Source of the DNA: Fomitopsis serialis
Taxonomy: Eukaryota > Basidiomycota > Agaricomycetes > Polyporales > Fomitopsidaceae
DNA: 64,000 bases
Reading direction: 5' to 3'
Assembly: GCF_022376445.1 (NCBI RefSeq)
Contig: NW_025954961.1
Span: 1,612,001-1,676,000 of the forward strand
Shown here: piece after piece, positions 10,893 through 21,684 of the stretch
How positions within the stretch are numbered: position 1 is the stretch's first letter
How the letters are laid out: each line of letters begins with the position of its first letter
The notes under the pieces: model-generated
Databases searched by the model: none
Told to the model about the DNA's origin: nothing
The model's input: only the letters and a program-made list of their open reading frames with translations
Translations under genes and position numbers: made by a program

Positions 10893-11882
10893 ATGGCCGT
10901 AGGAAAAGTCAGTGTTCAATCTACCTGAACGTTGCTGCTGCTCAGTCCTGACATCTGTCTCTGTAGAACAAGCGTTTGTCAAAGGGCAAGAAGGGTATCA
11001 AGAAGAAAGTCGTCGACCCCTTCACCAGGAAGGGTACGTCGCTGCAGATCTCATGCTCTCTCATGCTGGTGTACTCAACCCGCACCAGACTGGTACGACA
11101 TCAAGGCGCCCTCGATCTTCGAGAAGCGTAACGTCGGCAAGACGCTTGTGAACAGGTCGCAGGGTCTCAGTACGTCGCGCTCAGTCCTTGTGTCGTGCGC
11201 TTCCTCATTTCTGTTCAGAAAACGCAAACGACTCGCTCAAGGGCCGTATCGTCGAGGTGTCCCTCGCCGACCTCAACAACGACGAGGAGCAAGCATTCCG
11301 TAAGATCAAGCTCCGGATCGACGAGGTCCAGGGCAAGAACTGCTTGACAAACTTCCACGGCATGTCCTTCTCCTCGGACAAGCTCCGGTCACTTGTCCGC
11401 AAGTGGCAGACCCTCATCGAGGCACACGTCGACGTGAAGACGACCGACGGCTACCTCCTCCGCCTCTTCGCGATTGGTTTCACGAAGCGCCGGCCCTCGC
11501 AGGTGCGCAAGACGACGTACGCGCAGTCCAGCCAGATCCGGGAGATTCGGAGAAAGATGTTCGAGATCATGACGCGGGAGGCGACGTCGTGCGACCTCAA
11601 AGAGCTCGTGCAGAAGTTCGTCCCGGAGGCCATCGGTCGTGAGATCGAGAAGGCGGCGCGGAGTATCTACCCCCTTCAGAACGTGTATGTCCACAAGGCG
11701 AAGATCCTGAAGGCACCTAAGTTCGACATGTCGAAACTGCTTGAGCTCCATGGCGAGTCAACAGACGTACGTGTTGCATAATCTGTGTGCTCGACTTATT
11801 TGATTGACTCGTGCTTTTGCAGGAGACTGGCACGCGTGTCGTGAAGGACTTCAAGGAGCCGGAGATTCTGGAGTCGGTCTGA
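10893..11882 (+). CDS. RPS1: 40S ribosomal protein eS1 (Rps1/S3Ae)
   Basis: Five exons: 10893-10907, 10967-11033, 11089-11169, 11219-11766 and 11823-11882, giving 256 residues with no frame break. Exon 1 encodes only MAVGK. The protein reads [121 protein letters not shown] and ends [12 protein letters not shown]. Family identity is unambiguous; eS1 lies on the small-subunit platform near the mRNA exit. Introns crowded at the 5' end and a tiny first exon are usual for fungal ribosomal-protein genes. I looked for a snoRNA in the introns and saw none. Confidence 0.96.
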
Positions 11883-13146
11883 GCTGTCGCATATTCGGTC
11901 TACCTTGTATCCATTCATGCTTTCTCATTATCAATGTGGGTATGACGACATCTATGTGCATGACATGCAATGCTATGTATCCTGTTCATGAACACATGCC
12001 GGAAGCAGAATCGTCGCTAGGGACAGTCAAATGGCTAGCACCGAGATATGATGGCTCATTATTGCTCGGATGAGAGACGGCGTGGGCTGTTCGCTGCTAC
12101 TCCGTTCAGGCACCATGATGAGTAGCCTCGTTCAGGACTGTGGCTCTCGCGGCTCGTTCTCCTGGACCTGGAATGGGGACCGTATTTCACATTTGTGATG
12201 CTGTGACGTGAGTCCCGCGGATGATGCATGCAAATAAGAATGTGTGATTATGCAAGAATATAATGCCCATTAGATGAAGATAAATAAATAGAGAAGATTG
12301 CAGAAGAAGAAGCGGCATCGAGAGAATCACAACGGACGAGGTCGAAATGAGTCTAGGACCTAGAACCTGCTGAAGTCAGCAACAGCAACGAACATACACA
12401 GGTAGGCAATACCTACCTATCGTCGAGTCACTGGCTGGCACAAAGGTGGAAGGTTTCCATCGTCGTAGTGTCCGCGTTCCGTCAACTAGCCCGGCACGAA
12501 TGAACTTGCTGATTTTTCCGCTCCGCATATGGGAGCTCCGGTAATCATGCTGTGACCGCGCTGTAAACGACACCATCAGAGCCCTTCCCTTTGGTGTAGA
12601 GGCGGGCGGACGTACCAACGCTGATGTACACACTGAACCACTACGCTTGTGACGACAGTCGTCCTCGGGGGGAGCCGCGTCGTAGGAATGTCGCACGCCG
12701 TGCGTCCGTCGAAGCTGAACCGTATCGACTAGGGCCACAGAGGTCAGCACAGACCGCACCGAGGCAAAATGGGCCGCTCACCTTCCGCTGCGTGCAGTAA
12801 TGGGAAACCAACGACACCTGGATCCATGCCGTAGACGCACAGTGGGCTACGTCAAGACTACCGCGGCGAACATCGCGGTGTCCGAACACTACCCACTGTG
12901 CGACCGGATCCTAGAGTGCTCGTCCTATGTCGATCCGCCGTATGCCGTAATGCCATAATCAAAGATCCTACTAGGAAGTTAGGACCTCAATTCCGACAGA
13001 TGAAGTGTGAAAATCGCACCTGATGCGCAGTAAGAAAAATGAAACCGTGTCCCAATCTCCAAAAACCCGAATAGAAAATGATGTTGCCCTTGCATTCCTT
13101 CCCTGTCTTCCACCTCCCTCCCCCAATCTCTCTGCGGCGCAGGGCC
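11883..13146. other. Intergenic, no gene seen
   Basis: About 1.26 kb between the convergent ends of eS1 and the orphan membrane-protein gene. A 127-codon minus-strand frame (12376-12759) is Arg/Ser-rich, without domain or codon character, and I do not regard it as a gene. AT-rich stretch near 12220-12300 (AATAAATAGAG) may be 3' processing sequence. Confidence 0.45.
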
Positions 13147-14496
13147 TCAGAGAATGGTAGCGAAGCGATCGCAGAGCTCGTCGACCGGGTCAGGCAGGTC
13201 GACGTCCATGAGGTCCTCCGCGTCGTACATGTCCACGTCCATGGGCTCGTACACGCGCTTAACGGCCTTGTTCGCGAAACCAGAGTGCGGAGAGGGCTGC
13301 GACGCTTGCGCTCGGGAGAAGCCTCGTCCTTCTTGGTGCGGCGGACGGTAGCATCAAGAAGAGACATCGTCTTGGCCTGGCGCTCGAGGACTGCGTGCGT
13401 CCGCTTCTTGAGGAGCTTGACCTTCTCGACGCGGACCTTGACCTTCGGCGCTCTGGAGGGCTGCTTGGCGGGCTCAGGAACAACGGGAGCAACAGGGACA
13501 GAGGCGACAGGGACGACAGAGGTGACAGTAGTAGGACGCTTGTTGTCCTCCTCAGGCTTCGGTGCCGCTTCGACGACCTGAACTTCCTTGACAGGACGTT
13601 GGGCAACTGCGCTCGCGTTCTTGGCCAGGCGTTCAGCGTAGAGCTTCTTCTGGGCGTCCCAAAGACGATCTCCTTTGGTATAGTACGGGTCCGGGGCATA
13701 CGTCGGGAGGTGCAAGTTAAATGGACGGTATCCGGGAGTCGATGCGATGCGATACTTGTGTGGTGGACGGGGAGCGGTACGAGGCTTCGGAGCGTCAGAC
13801 TGAGGGCGGGTGAGGCTTCCTGGTGCTCAGGCTTGCAAGAGGCTTCATCCGATTTAGGCTGAGTAAAGACGTCGTCGAGGGTGGGCTTCACAGAGACACC
13901 ATCGACCGCAGGAGTGACAGGGACGGTGGCAGACTGGGAGCCGTTGCGCTTGTCAGTCAGGACACCGTAAGAAATGGGGACCGTAGGCTTGAGCGACTGG
14001 AAGTAGTCATGCAGAGGCTTGAGCGAGGCCTCGCGGGCAGCACGCAGACGGCGCGCCTGCTCTCCTTTGCTCGGGCCGGTCTTGAATAGGCGCAAACCTG
14101 GCTTGTTCCACGGAACAGTGATGACAGGCTGGGTAGCAGGGCGTCTCCCTTCCTTAGCAGAGTGTCTCCCTTCCGTAGCAGGGTGTTTCCCTTCCGTAGC
14201 AGTTCCGATGTTGCTCACAGGATGTCTGCGAGGGCTTGGACCCTTCTGTAAGGGCGACGCCGACGTGCGTTCCGTCGGGAAGTACGATAGCCCAGTAGCT
14301 CGAGACGTCCGAGAACGACGCGGCAGCCAAGGAAGACAGACAAGTAAAGCGAGCATCCATAAGCCAAGTAAAGAACCGGAAGAGGAGCACCAGCCGTCAA
14401 GAGACCCAGGAAGTCGAGATAACCATGCCCAAGCAGCTCGGGTAGACCGATATGCAGAAGCACAGACATGACGAGAGAGAGTATGAGTTGATCCAT
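13147..14496 (-). CDS. Orphan protein: N-terminal membrane helices, 7-residue repeats, acidic MDVD tail
   Basis: Not recognised. Start ATG 14494-14496 opens a hydrophobic N-terminus with two or three helices (MDQLILSLVMSVLLHIGLPE, LDFLGLLTAGAPLPVLYLAY, LYLSVFLGCRVVLG). Next come a basic stretch, three tandem 7-residue repeats (EGKHPAT, EGRHSAK, EGRRPAT), then WNKPGLRLFKTGPSKGEQAR, a helix (LRAAREASLKPLHDYFQSL), a Pro/Lys-rich middle with YRIASTPGYRPFNLHLPTYA and DRLWDAQKKLYAERLAKNA, a Val/Pro-rich linker, and VRVEKVKLLKKRTHAVLER. The end is SGFANKAVKRVYEPMDVDMY, then MDVDLPDPVDELCDRFATIL. The frame changes three times (near 14265, 13810 and 13305), each as one missing base. GYRPFNLHLPTY and the MDVD-DELCDRF tail look like short interaction motifs. 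Low-complexity features argue against an enzyme. Could be lineage-specific. Confidence 0.5.
14136..14198 (-). repeat. 21-bp minisatellite, three copies, inside the orphan membrane-protein gene
   Basis: Three consecutive 21-bp units on the plus strand at 14136-14156, 14157-14177 and 14178-14198, each of the form GCAG(G/A)(G/C)(T/C)GT(C/T)TCCC..., differing at a few positions. On the coding strand each unit is seven residues of the EGxxxAx type, so the array can change length without breaking the frame. Confidence 0.85.
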
Positions 14497-15176
14497 CGTG
14501 CGCGTTGTCCGGCTTGCGAAGAAGTGCTGGATGATGGTGGAACGAAAGATAGAGAGCCAACAGGAGACGGTTGGTATTTAAAGAGAGCTGGCTGACAGGA
14601 CAGTCCTGCTAGCCATTCGTTCCAGACGGCTGGTCGTCAGCCATTTCACACCAGCCCCGGCAGTCAGTTTTGAGATGTTGCCGATTCAACGGCAACATTC
14701 GACTCTGACTGCTGGAGGTTGATTGGGTCGCTGAGAGCAGCTCAGTCGGCTGTCTGAGCTCCGCAATTTGGTAGCAGTGCGCGCTGATTCCGCAAGCAAG
14801 TGTTTGTGGACAGTGGTCGTGGATGCTGAATGCTTCAAGTTGCAGTAGATGATCGGTGATCGCGTCGCGTTTGTGGCGCGGCGCGACTACTTTACGTATC
14901 TAACTGAATATGTCTGAACCCATGTCAGTACCGTCGTCAGTTCTGCTTGAGTGAATTTTGCGCACCGAGCATTCGTTACCATCTGGTTTTGTACCACAAT
15001 CACGATCATCGCTGCACCCTCTACACTGAGAGTCCGAGCTGTACGGTATGTCAGTGCCAGAACCTTATTGAGCATGAGTGCGCACGAGAAAAATGTCGGC
15101 GGCTGCGTGCATTTCGCATCTTGTCCTGGCCATCTGTCCTGGTCTGTAGCCGGCCAACCTCCCACCACAAGGCAAG
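14497..15176. promoter_or_regulatory. Divergent intergenic region rich in dyads
   Basis: 680 bp between the orphan membrane-protein gene and APRT, which diverge. It contains perfect dyads CAGGACAGTCCTG (14596-14608) and ATGTTGCCG-N6-CGGCAACAT (14675-14698), plus several imperfect ones (GAGCAGCTC near 14735). The rest holds no convincing coding sequence. Confidence 0.5.
14574..14581 (-). promoter_or_regulatory. TATA-like box TTTAAATA
   Basis: TATTTAAA on the plus strand (TTTAAATA on the coding strand), about 78 bp upstream of the orphan gene's ATG. It is flanked upstream by several dyad-symmetric motifs. Confidence 0.4.
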
Positions 15177-15890
15177 ATGGCAGACGTCGAACACCTGAAG
15201 AGCCTCTTAACCGTACATCCTGACTTCCCCAAGAAGGTTAGCTTCATGTACCAGCGGGATAACGACCTGGTCTCACAACATGATATCTTCCGTACTAGGG
15301 CGTCAACTTCCTCGACATATTCCCCATCCTCCGAGATCCCGTCGCTTTCGAGTCCCTCATAACACACCTCGTGCACCATCTGACTTCGCAGACGATCCCG
15401 CGGTCGTCGTCGAAGAAGATCGATGTCGTCGTCGGCCTGGATGCGCGGGGGTTCCTCCTAGGCCCTATTATTGCGATGAGACTAGGGCGGCGTTTGTGCC
15501 GGTGCGAAAGAAGGGCAAGCTGCCTGGGTCATGTGTGACAGCGACGTACGAAAAGGAGTACGGTGCAGTGAGTGCGAAACATGGCGCATTCGTTCTCTAC
15601 TAAATGATATCGGCTAAGGACTCCTTCGAAATGCAAGAAGAGGCGATCAAGGCAGGCCAGAACGTGGTAGTTGTGGATGATCTCATCGCGACTGGTTCGT
15701 GTAGTTCTCTGCTGCTTTATTCTGTATAGCTCACGAGCAGCCAGGCGGATCTGCCAAAGCGGCGGGACAGCTCGTCAACAAGGTTGGGGGCAAAGTGCTC
15801 GAATACCTCTTCATCATTGAGCTGCCTTTCCTCAAGGGTGCCCAGCAACTCGACGCACCCGTCTACTCCATGATCCAAGCGGACGACTGA
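15177..15890 (+). CDS. APT1: Adenine phosphoribosyltransferase
   Basis: Salvages adenine to AMP using PRPP. Four exons: MADVEHLKSLLTVHPDFPKK, then after a 59-nt intron GVNFLDIFPILRDPVAFESL. The active-site region follows: VVVGLDARGFLLGPIIAMRL, FVPVRKKGKLPG, ATYEKEYG, then after a third exon junction SFEMQEEAIKAGQNVVVVDD and the PRPP loop DDLIATGGSAKAAG, ending APVYSMIQADD. In AMRL(G)AAFVPVRK the frame slips near 15487, where GGGCGGCG should be GGGGCGGCG: one G is missing from a run. Otherwise complete and of normal length, about 185 residues. Convergent with the EDEM gene, the stop codons lying only about 60 bp apart. Confidence 0.93.
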
Positions 15891-15948
15891 TGCGCATTTT
15901 TCTCATGTTAATTAGGAGGGTAGAATCCAGATGTCTCAGGCAGTGTAC

Positions 15949-18900
15949 TCAATGCAGCAGTCTCGTATTGATCAGTGGATGGCCGTTGATATACAGCATG
16001 CGGTTGGCGTCTCTAGGTATGCTTCTGTCCGCGTCCGCTTCCTGCGTCCTGGCAGGGTCCTCCAAGTACTGGTCCACCAAAGGCTGATAGTCCTGTATTT
16101 CCGACTCGACAGCCACCAGCACTTCCCCGATCCCCGCTCCTCCGCGGCCGCCAACATTGTGGACACTGCGTCGCCGCTGTCCGCTTGAGCACGACCATGA
16201 CAGCGTCACTGATGAGCTCCTCCACGCCGTCCAGGTCGCCGCGTCCGCAGAAGGGTTGATTTCACGTCCTCGTTGCTGATGACGATGACCCAGGCACCCG
16301 CTTTCCGCGCATTCACGAGTTCTCCAGGAAGGTGCATTCACCGCGATGCACGAGCACCGCCTCGTCTGTAAACGTCCGTGTGTATGGCGCGCACCCGAGA
16401 GAGTTGGACGGCTCGAGCACGACACGGACACCTTCGCCGTGTCCGAAGCGCAAGAGCGAGTCGTCCCGAATGACGGAGTGCATTGGATCGCCACCGAAGA
16501 GTGCTGTGGAGGCAGTGGCGAACAGTCCATAGGGCCTTCTTCGTTGAGGCCGGTCTGCAGGTGAAGAGCGGGTCCACGTACGGAGGTGGAACCGCAGTTC
16601 AACCTCCGGTATTCGTCGTGTGTTGACGCGGTCGAGAGCGCCATGCACGTCCAAGGGTGCCAGTCGAGTCCCGGGTCGTTTACGTACACTACCTGGCCCG
16701 TCTTGACGGCGAAGGGGCCCACTGCATACCGAGAACTCCGAGTGGCTCAAGTTAGACAGGAACGCAAGCCGGTAGGGAGAACTCACGCCTAGTGATATCG
16801 TAACCCTTGCCGTCGAGTCTGCTCACGATATGTGCACGGATGCCCGTAACGTTGTACAGCACATAGCCGTCTGAGACGAACGTGATCTTTTCGACGGTCG
16901 GATGAGGGTCCTCCGGCACGAGCTGTCCTCCGGGGGACAAAATGAAGTCGAACGACTAACACCCGTATCTCAGTCGTTGCCAATAGGAACACGGACCAGT
17001 GCTTACAAACAGATGCGGCTTCGGAATCTCACACCACCCGCCCTCAGACCACCACTTCATATCATGTTCATTCGCCTGCACCCCGATGAGTTCCCGGATG
17101 TATTCGGCATCCGCGCGCCCGCGTAAGCCGCGGTCAGCCCGCGATTCATAACTGTATCGTCGAACGCGACGAGCGGGGGCTCATACGCGGGGCAGTGGTG
17201 GTGCTCCGAGCCGCGGAGCTTCCGGCGGACAGCAGACATGGGGTGGATGTGCGCGGAGTCAAGCCAGAGGATGTGGCCCTCCGTGGTGAAGACGTAGTTA
17301 GAGTCGTCGCTGTGGACGGGGTTGTCTTCGTCGAAGAGCAAGTACAGGTACTGTAACACGATCAGCCGGACAGCTCTTTCTGTGACACTGAGACAGTACC
17401 TTCAACGTCTCCGACAAGACGAAGGACTCCATGCGATCCTCGTGGGTTTTACTCCGCAGGTCTTTGATACTGGCGAGGCCGCAGCCGACCTTGCTGCGTG
17501 TGATTAGATCATACAAGATGCGTCCCCCGACGTCTAGATAAAATGGGTCGCGAGTGGCCTATCCATGGATCAGCCGAATGGCACACGTCATGAAATCTGT
17601 TACTTACGCGATACAAATACCAGGTCGACTCTACAAACTCTGGTTCGGGTCCGTTTCAGTACGTTGAGACCTTTTATACACGGGGTTAAGCTCACCTGGT
17701 CTGAGGGGATATTGTAACGAGGTAGCTTGTCGGTAGCTCATATCCCACACCTCGGGTAGTCCTGAATGCATTCTCCATAGATTCCAATCTACTCAGTAAT
17801 CAGCGCCTCATCACAGATCCGCTCATCTTCACTCAGCACTTACAAGTTAGATGCGATTTGATAGCGTTCTCGATGTCGCCTGCAAGCACTTGCAGGCCAG
17901 GCCAAAAAGCAGATAATGAGTCGAATGTGTTGTAAGACGTATCTCCCTTTTGGAGGTGTTAGTATCATGAGCCACAGGATGGTCGCACATGGCAGCTTAC
18001 TGTATGAATGTTCACACTGCGATACTTCGTGCGAGCGTCAGCATTTCGCAAGAAAGATAATGATCAACCACCACCCAGAATCCATCTGGTGCACGAGAGT
18101 AGCGCATGATGGACGCATACGCCTCTTGCCAGACATCCAAGAATTCGACCTCACCTATGAACGGACGGGTTGGGATTCGAGATAAACGAGAGAGTACACA
18201 AGAAAATTGTTCAATACGTACCACTCATGATATACCATTTCAAGGCGTATTCAAAGAAGGAATCAATTCCCGCTCCTATGCCGGACACTTCGGGTCGCAG
18301 CCATGACTGAAAACTAGGTGAGACATGGCGCAGAGTATGCCGGACATGCATCACTTACTCCTGTCAATGTATTAATGGTGTTCCCAACAAGCCCCAGGTC
18401 TGACTTGCGGTTCCACAGGGCAAAAAACGCTTTGTACGCTGCTTTCTCAAAGCGCGCGTCCCCAGTCAGCCGACTGAGTAACCCAAACTCGAGAATGAGT
18501 GATCCTGCGCCGGCAGTACCTGGTATGATTATCACAGCAGGGTCGAGGCAGGGAGACAGAGAAACATACAAGTGTCTACCGTCTCGGTGCTCAGCAGCCC
18601 GTGTCGCAGGTTGACCTACATGACTGTCAGCAACATACCGGTAAATGAGAAACACAATGTATACGCACTCTTGCGATAGGCAATCCTGTAGGTGTCATGA
18701 ATGCAGGCAACAACCTCTGCCCCAAGTCGTGCGCCAAGTCGAGGAGTTCACCACGATACCAGGGGAGATGGAAAGGCTGACCGGTCTGATTGGCAAACAA
18801 ATGTCCAGAGAGGAGGCCCCCGAGAACGCGAATAGTGGTCTCGAATACTTGCGGCTTGGTGTTTACGTCGAACTGCACGAAGTCGATCGTATTCCGCACG

Positions 18901-19370
18901 GCGCGCTCGAAGCCCGCGGTGTCATTAAGCACCACGAAGGTGTCGAGGGTATCGACGAGGGTGACGGAGAAGTTGCCGTCCACGTCGTTTGTTGCAATGT
19001 CTGCAGCGTGCAGCGGATCGGGACCTCGCCCCTTACAGGACAGAGGTCTCAGCTCATCGAGTGGAAATGCTAATTATTCGGTTAGATACTTGGCAGTTGT
19101 ACCACGCGCGATATACGAAGACATACCATGCTTCATGTAGTTATCAAATCCATGATACCACAAAGAGCGAACCTGCTCTCTAATGATGTATGAGGTTGCG
19201 CTGTTCTACGTACCGAGGCCAAGCCCGTACCTTGCGTCTAGCTTCCTCTCCTTTGTCCACCCTGCGCCCTCCGCGAAACCTGAAGACGGACTACGCGTCC
19301 AGGCATGAAAGTTCAAGCCAACAAGCAGCAAGGATAGGATGAATCTCGGCCAGGACGATGGCCACTTCAT
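15949..19370 (-). CDS. MNL1: ER degradation-enhancing alpha-mannosidase-like protein (GH47) with PA domain
   Basis: Large, heavily spliced gene. The N-terminus ([20 protein letters not shown]) is a signal peptide or anchor; an upstream in-frame ATG at 19394 is possible. GH47 landmarks in order: [177 protein letters not shown] and [15 protein letters not shown] with TTEGHILWL. After the catalytic domain, [13 protein letters not shown] and [17 protein letters not shown] form a protease-associated domain, as in EDEM/Mnl1 proteins of fungi and in EDEM3. Role: trims mannose from misfolded glycoproteins in the ER to mark them for ERAD. Frame slips near 16322 (GAGAAxCTC lacks a base) and again near 16170-16245. 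Ends with the motif [10 protein letters not shown]. Confidence 0.85.
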
Positions 19371-19738
19371 GAAGAGCCGTACAATACAAGTCAAAATCGT
19401 GGCCGCAAGAGGTCCGTCAAGCGGTCATACGATATAGCAAACGAGAAGTGTTGACTGACACCGGCACGTCGAGCCCCTTTGAGGAACCTGAGCACAGTGG
19501 CGAGGCGGTTAAGACCGTGCTGGGTAGGTTCCACGGTCGGGCTGCCGGCAGGTGGACTCGGGAGGAAGGTGCAGTGCGGTGGCTGAGGTGGCTGCAGCGA
19601 TCGGTGACGTGGAACAGATCTCGCTCGCGCGCTCGTGCGATCTCGATTCTGTTCCTCCTCCCAGCCCTCGCCTCCCACTCGGACTGTACTGTCTACTCCT
19701 ACAGCTCTCACACAATCTGGCCCTGCGTCGAACAAAGC
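19371..19738. promoter_or_regulatory. Bidirectional promoter EDEM / ZNRD2
   Basis: 368 bp between divergent start codons. No TATA box or repeated motif recognised. The plus-strand frame that enters the ZNRD2 exon is open through much of it but lacks a supporting domain. Confidence 0.45.
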
Positions 19739-20964
19739 ATGAGCACCGTGATTGATGTCTCAGGAAAACTCGGCGAGTACATGCTCAAAGGCTGGGTAAG
19801 TGCACACACACATGTCTCCTACAAAGATTGCTCACTTGCAACGGCGCAGGTATTGACCGACAGGATATGTTCAAAGTGCTCCAGGGTTCCCCTCATGCGC
19901 TCGCCTTCCGGTCCTACAGTGCATTTCTGCGCAAACTGTGACGCAACGCCATCCCCTCCCGCTGCATCCTCCAGCCGTTCCGGTCTCGAACTATCTGGGC
20001 GTACACCTCCGACTCGCGCATACTCCGGACAGCTCGACGAGAAATCATCTGTCAGCAGCTTCTCGAGCATGATTCCTTCGCGCACCTCAACACCGCCGAC
20101 GGAAATCTCGCAAGCACCAAGCTCGCCGACGTTTGCTCCCCCGGCAGACATGGGAGAGATTTTGCGAAGGAGACAGCAATCGGACACTGCATCTGCAGAA
20201 ATCGGAAGACGTATGCTGAAAGGCTGGGCGATGTTGGCAGATGAGTGTCCCAACTCTGACTGCTACGGCATTCCGCTTGTGCGTCCACCCAAGGCCGGTG
20301 GTGAGAAAGACCCCCGAAAGGTGCGTGTAGATCTTGCATTGTCAAACCAGTGATGTTAAGGGCGGGTCATAGGAATGTGTGATTTGCGGTTCGGTGTACG
20401 TTGACGAAGACGGAGTTTTTGGGTCCCGTCTAGTACCTTTGCAACCTTTCCCATCATCCAGCGTCGGTGCGGAACGTTCTACGGGGTTGCCCCAGCCCCC
20501 ACTGCTACCAGCACAACCCGACTCTGCTCCCCAGATGGAGATGCACCCATCGACATCGACAATTCACTTTGACAAGGGGAAGGCGGTACGGAGACATGCC
20601 ACTCTGCCGGTTCGTGGAACTGCATATCGTCTAATTCACAAGCATTAATCACTACTGTGTGGTGGCATACAGCCGCTTTCGTCCAATCCGGCAATTCTGA
20701 ATCAGCCACCGCCTTCCGTTCTGGTAAGCCGAATGAGATACACGTGTCGGCCTCCGTCTGACCAGCCTCGTGCAGCCAACCACAAGCTCTTCTCTGGCTG
20801 TGCAGGAGTCTGTTCAGTCACTCGAATTTGCATTGCATGCCCTGTCTGAACGCATGAAACAACTCTCCGGCGGCCCAACCCTCGATCCGAACCTCATTGC
20901 GCAAGCTGCAGACGCGATGACCCGAGTTGCGCAGGCACTTGCCCAAGTCAGGCAGCTGCAGTAG
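19739..20964 (+). CDS. ZNRD2: ZNRD2/SSSCA1-family zinc-ribbon protein
   Basis: Two related zinc-ribbon modules. The first: GEYMLKGW, then after intron 1 VLTDRICSKCSRVPLMRSP, VHFCANCD (four Cys). About 70 Ser/Pro/Thr-rich residues separate it from the second: IGRRMLKGWAMLADECPNSD, CYGIPLVRPPK, then after the next intron ECVICGSVYVDEDG. The repeated MLKGW...C..C / C..C layout is that of Sjogren syndrome/scleroderma autoantigen 1 (ZNRD2). Two more introns (first exon boundary after FDKGKA, then PPPSVL) lead to a C-terminal helix, QSLEFALHALSERMKQLSGG and ADAMTRVAQALAQVRQLQ, a likely coiled coil. The mammalian protein has been linked to centromeres and tankyrase binding; fungal function is not established. 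The frame is intact. Confidence 0.82.
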
Positions 20965-21684
20965 GGCCTTGTATGTATGGAACATGATGTGCCGACGAGT
21001 ATCAGTCGCAAAGTAAGTGCATCTGGCCGCCGTTGTCAATGTGCGATCTGACTAGTGCAGTGCAAGTGTATTGTATGCCGGCCTGACTATGGCCCCGTAC
21101 GACCAGAATTTAAGGTACACTACTTCGACCGATCCATCGACCTTAATGAAAGTCAGAGAAGTTGAAAGAGGTCCATTGCAATTGGCACATTGCAGGCATC
21201 GGCCACTCGAGAGCTTCAACATGTGTGTCCGTCTCCTGCGTCCACGCTAGTATCAACAAGATCATCCTTCTATCAACTTGATCCGTGCCCTCGAGATGCA
21301 GGACCTGGGTTCTTCAACTTCAACCACTCGTGGCAGCACGCTCGCTATCAGCGTTACCTATGTCCGCTGCCTGCTGCACAAAGCAGCCATTCAGATTGTG
21401 CACCTCCGTCATGGACAATGCCGCTGCGGAGGCACGGCTACCGCATGTCTACAGCACCTTCGGCTATATGAAACGTTCACCCCACGCTCCGATGCTTTCA
21501 AGGGCTAGCACCGCACCGCGGCTAACCTGTACCACTCACGCCCGCGCACTGGCAGTTCCTGTCCAGCTACAGTCGTTCGCTGTCGACTGCTGATGGGTGC
21601 TTCCTCCGCAGACTGATCTACACACTTCCAGTCTTCGTTGACGTCCTTGACTTCTTGCTTGCTTGGTTTGTCCATTTCGTTGAT
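20965..21684. other. Intergenic, no gene seen
   Basis: 720 bp between two plus-strand genes. Overlapping Cys/His/Arg-rich short frames (21190-21593) have no domain. Probably the 3' UTR of ZNRD2 and the promoter/5' leader of the next gene. Confidence 0.4.

Noticed and set aside
10908..10966. snoRNA inside the eS1 introns
   Set aside because: No C/D (TGATGA...CTGA) or H/ACA pattern could be seen in any eS1 intron.
12376..12759. 127-codon minus-strand frame between eS1 and the orphan gene
   Set aside because: No domain, no plausible splicing, mixed codon use; probably chance.
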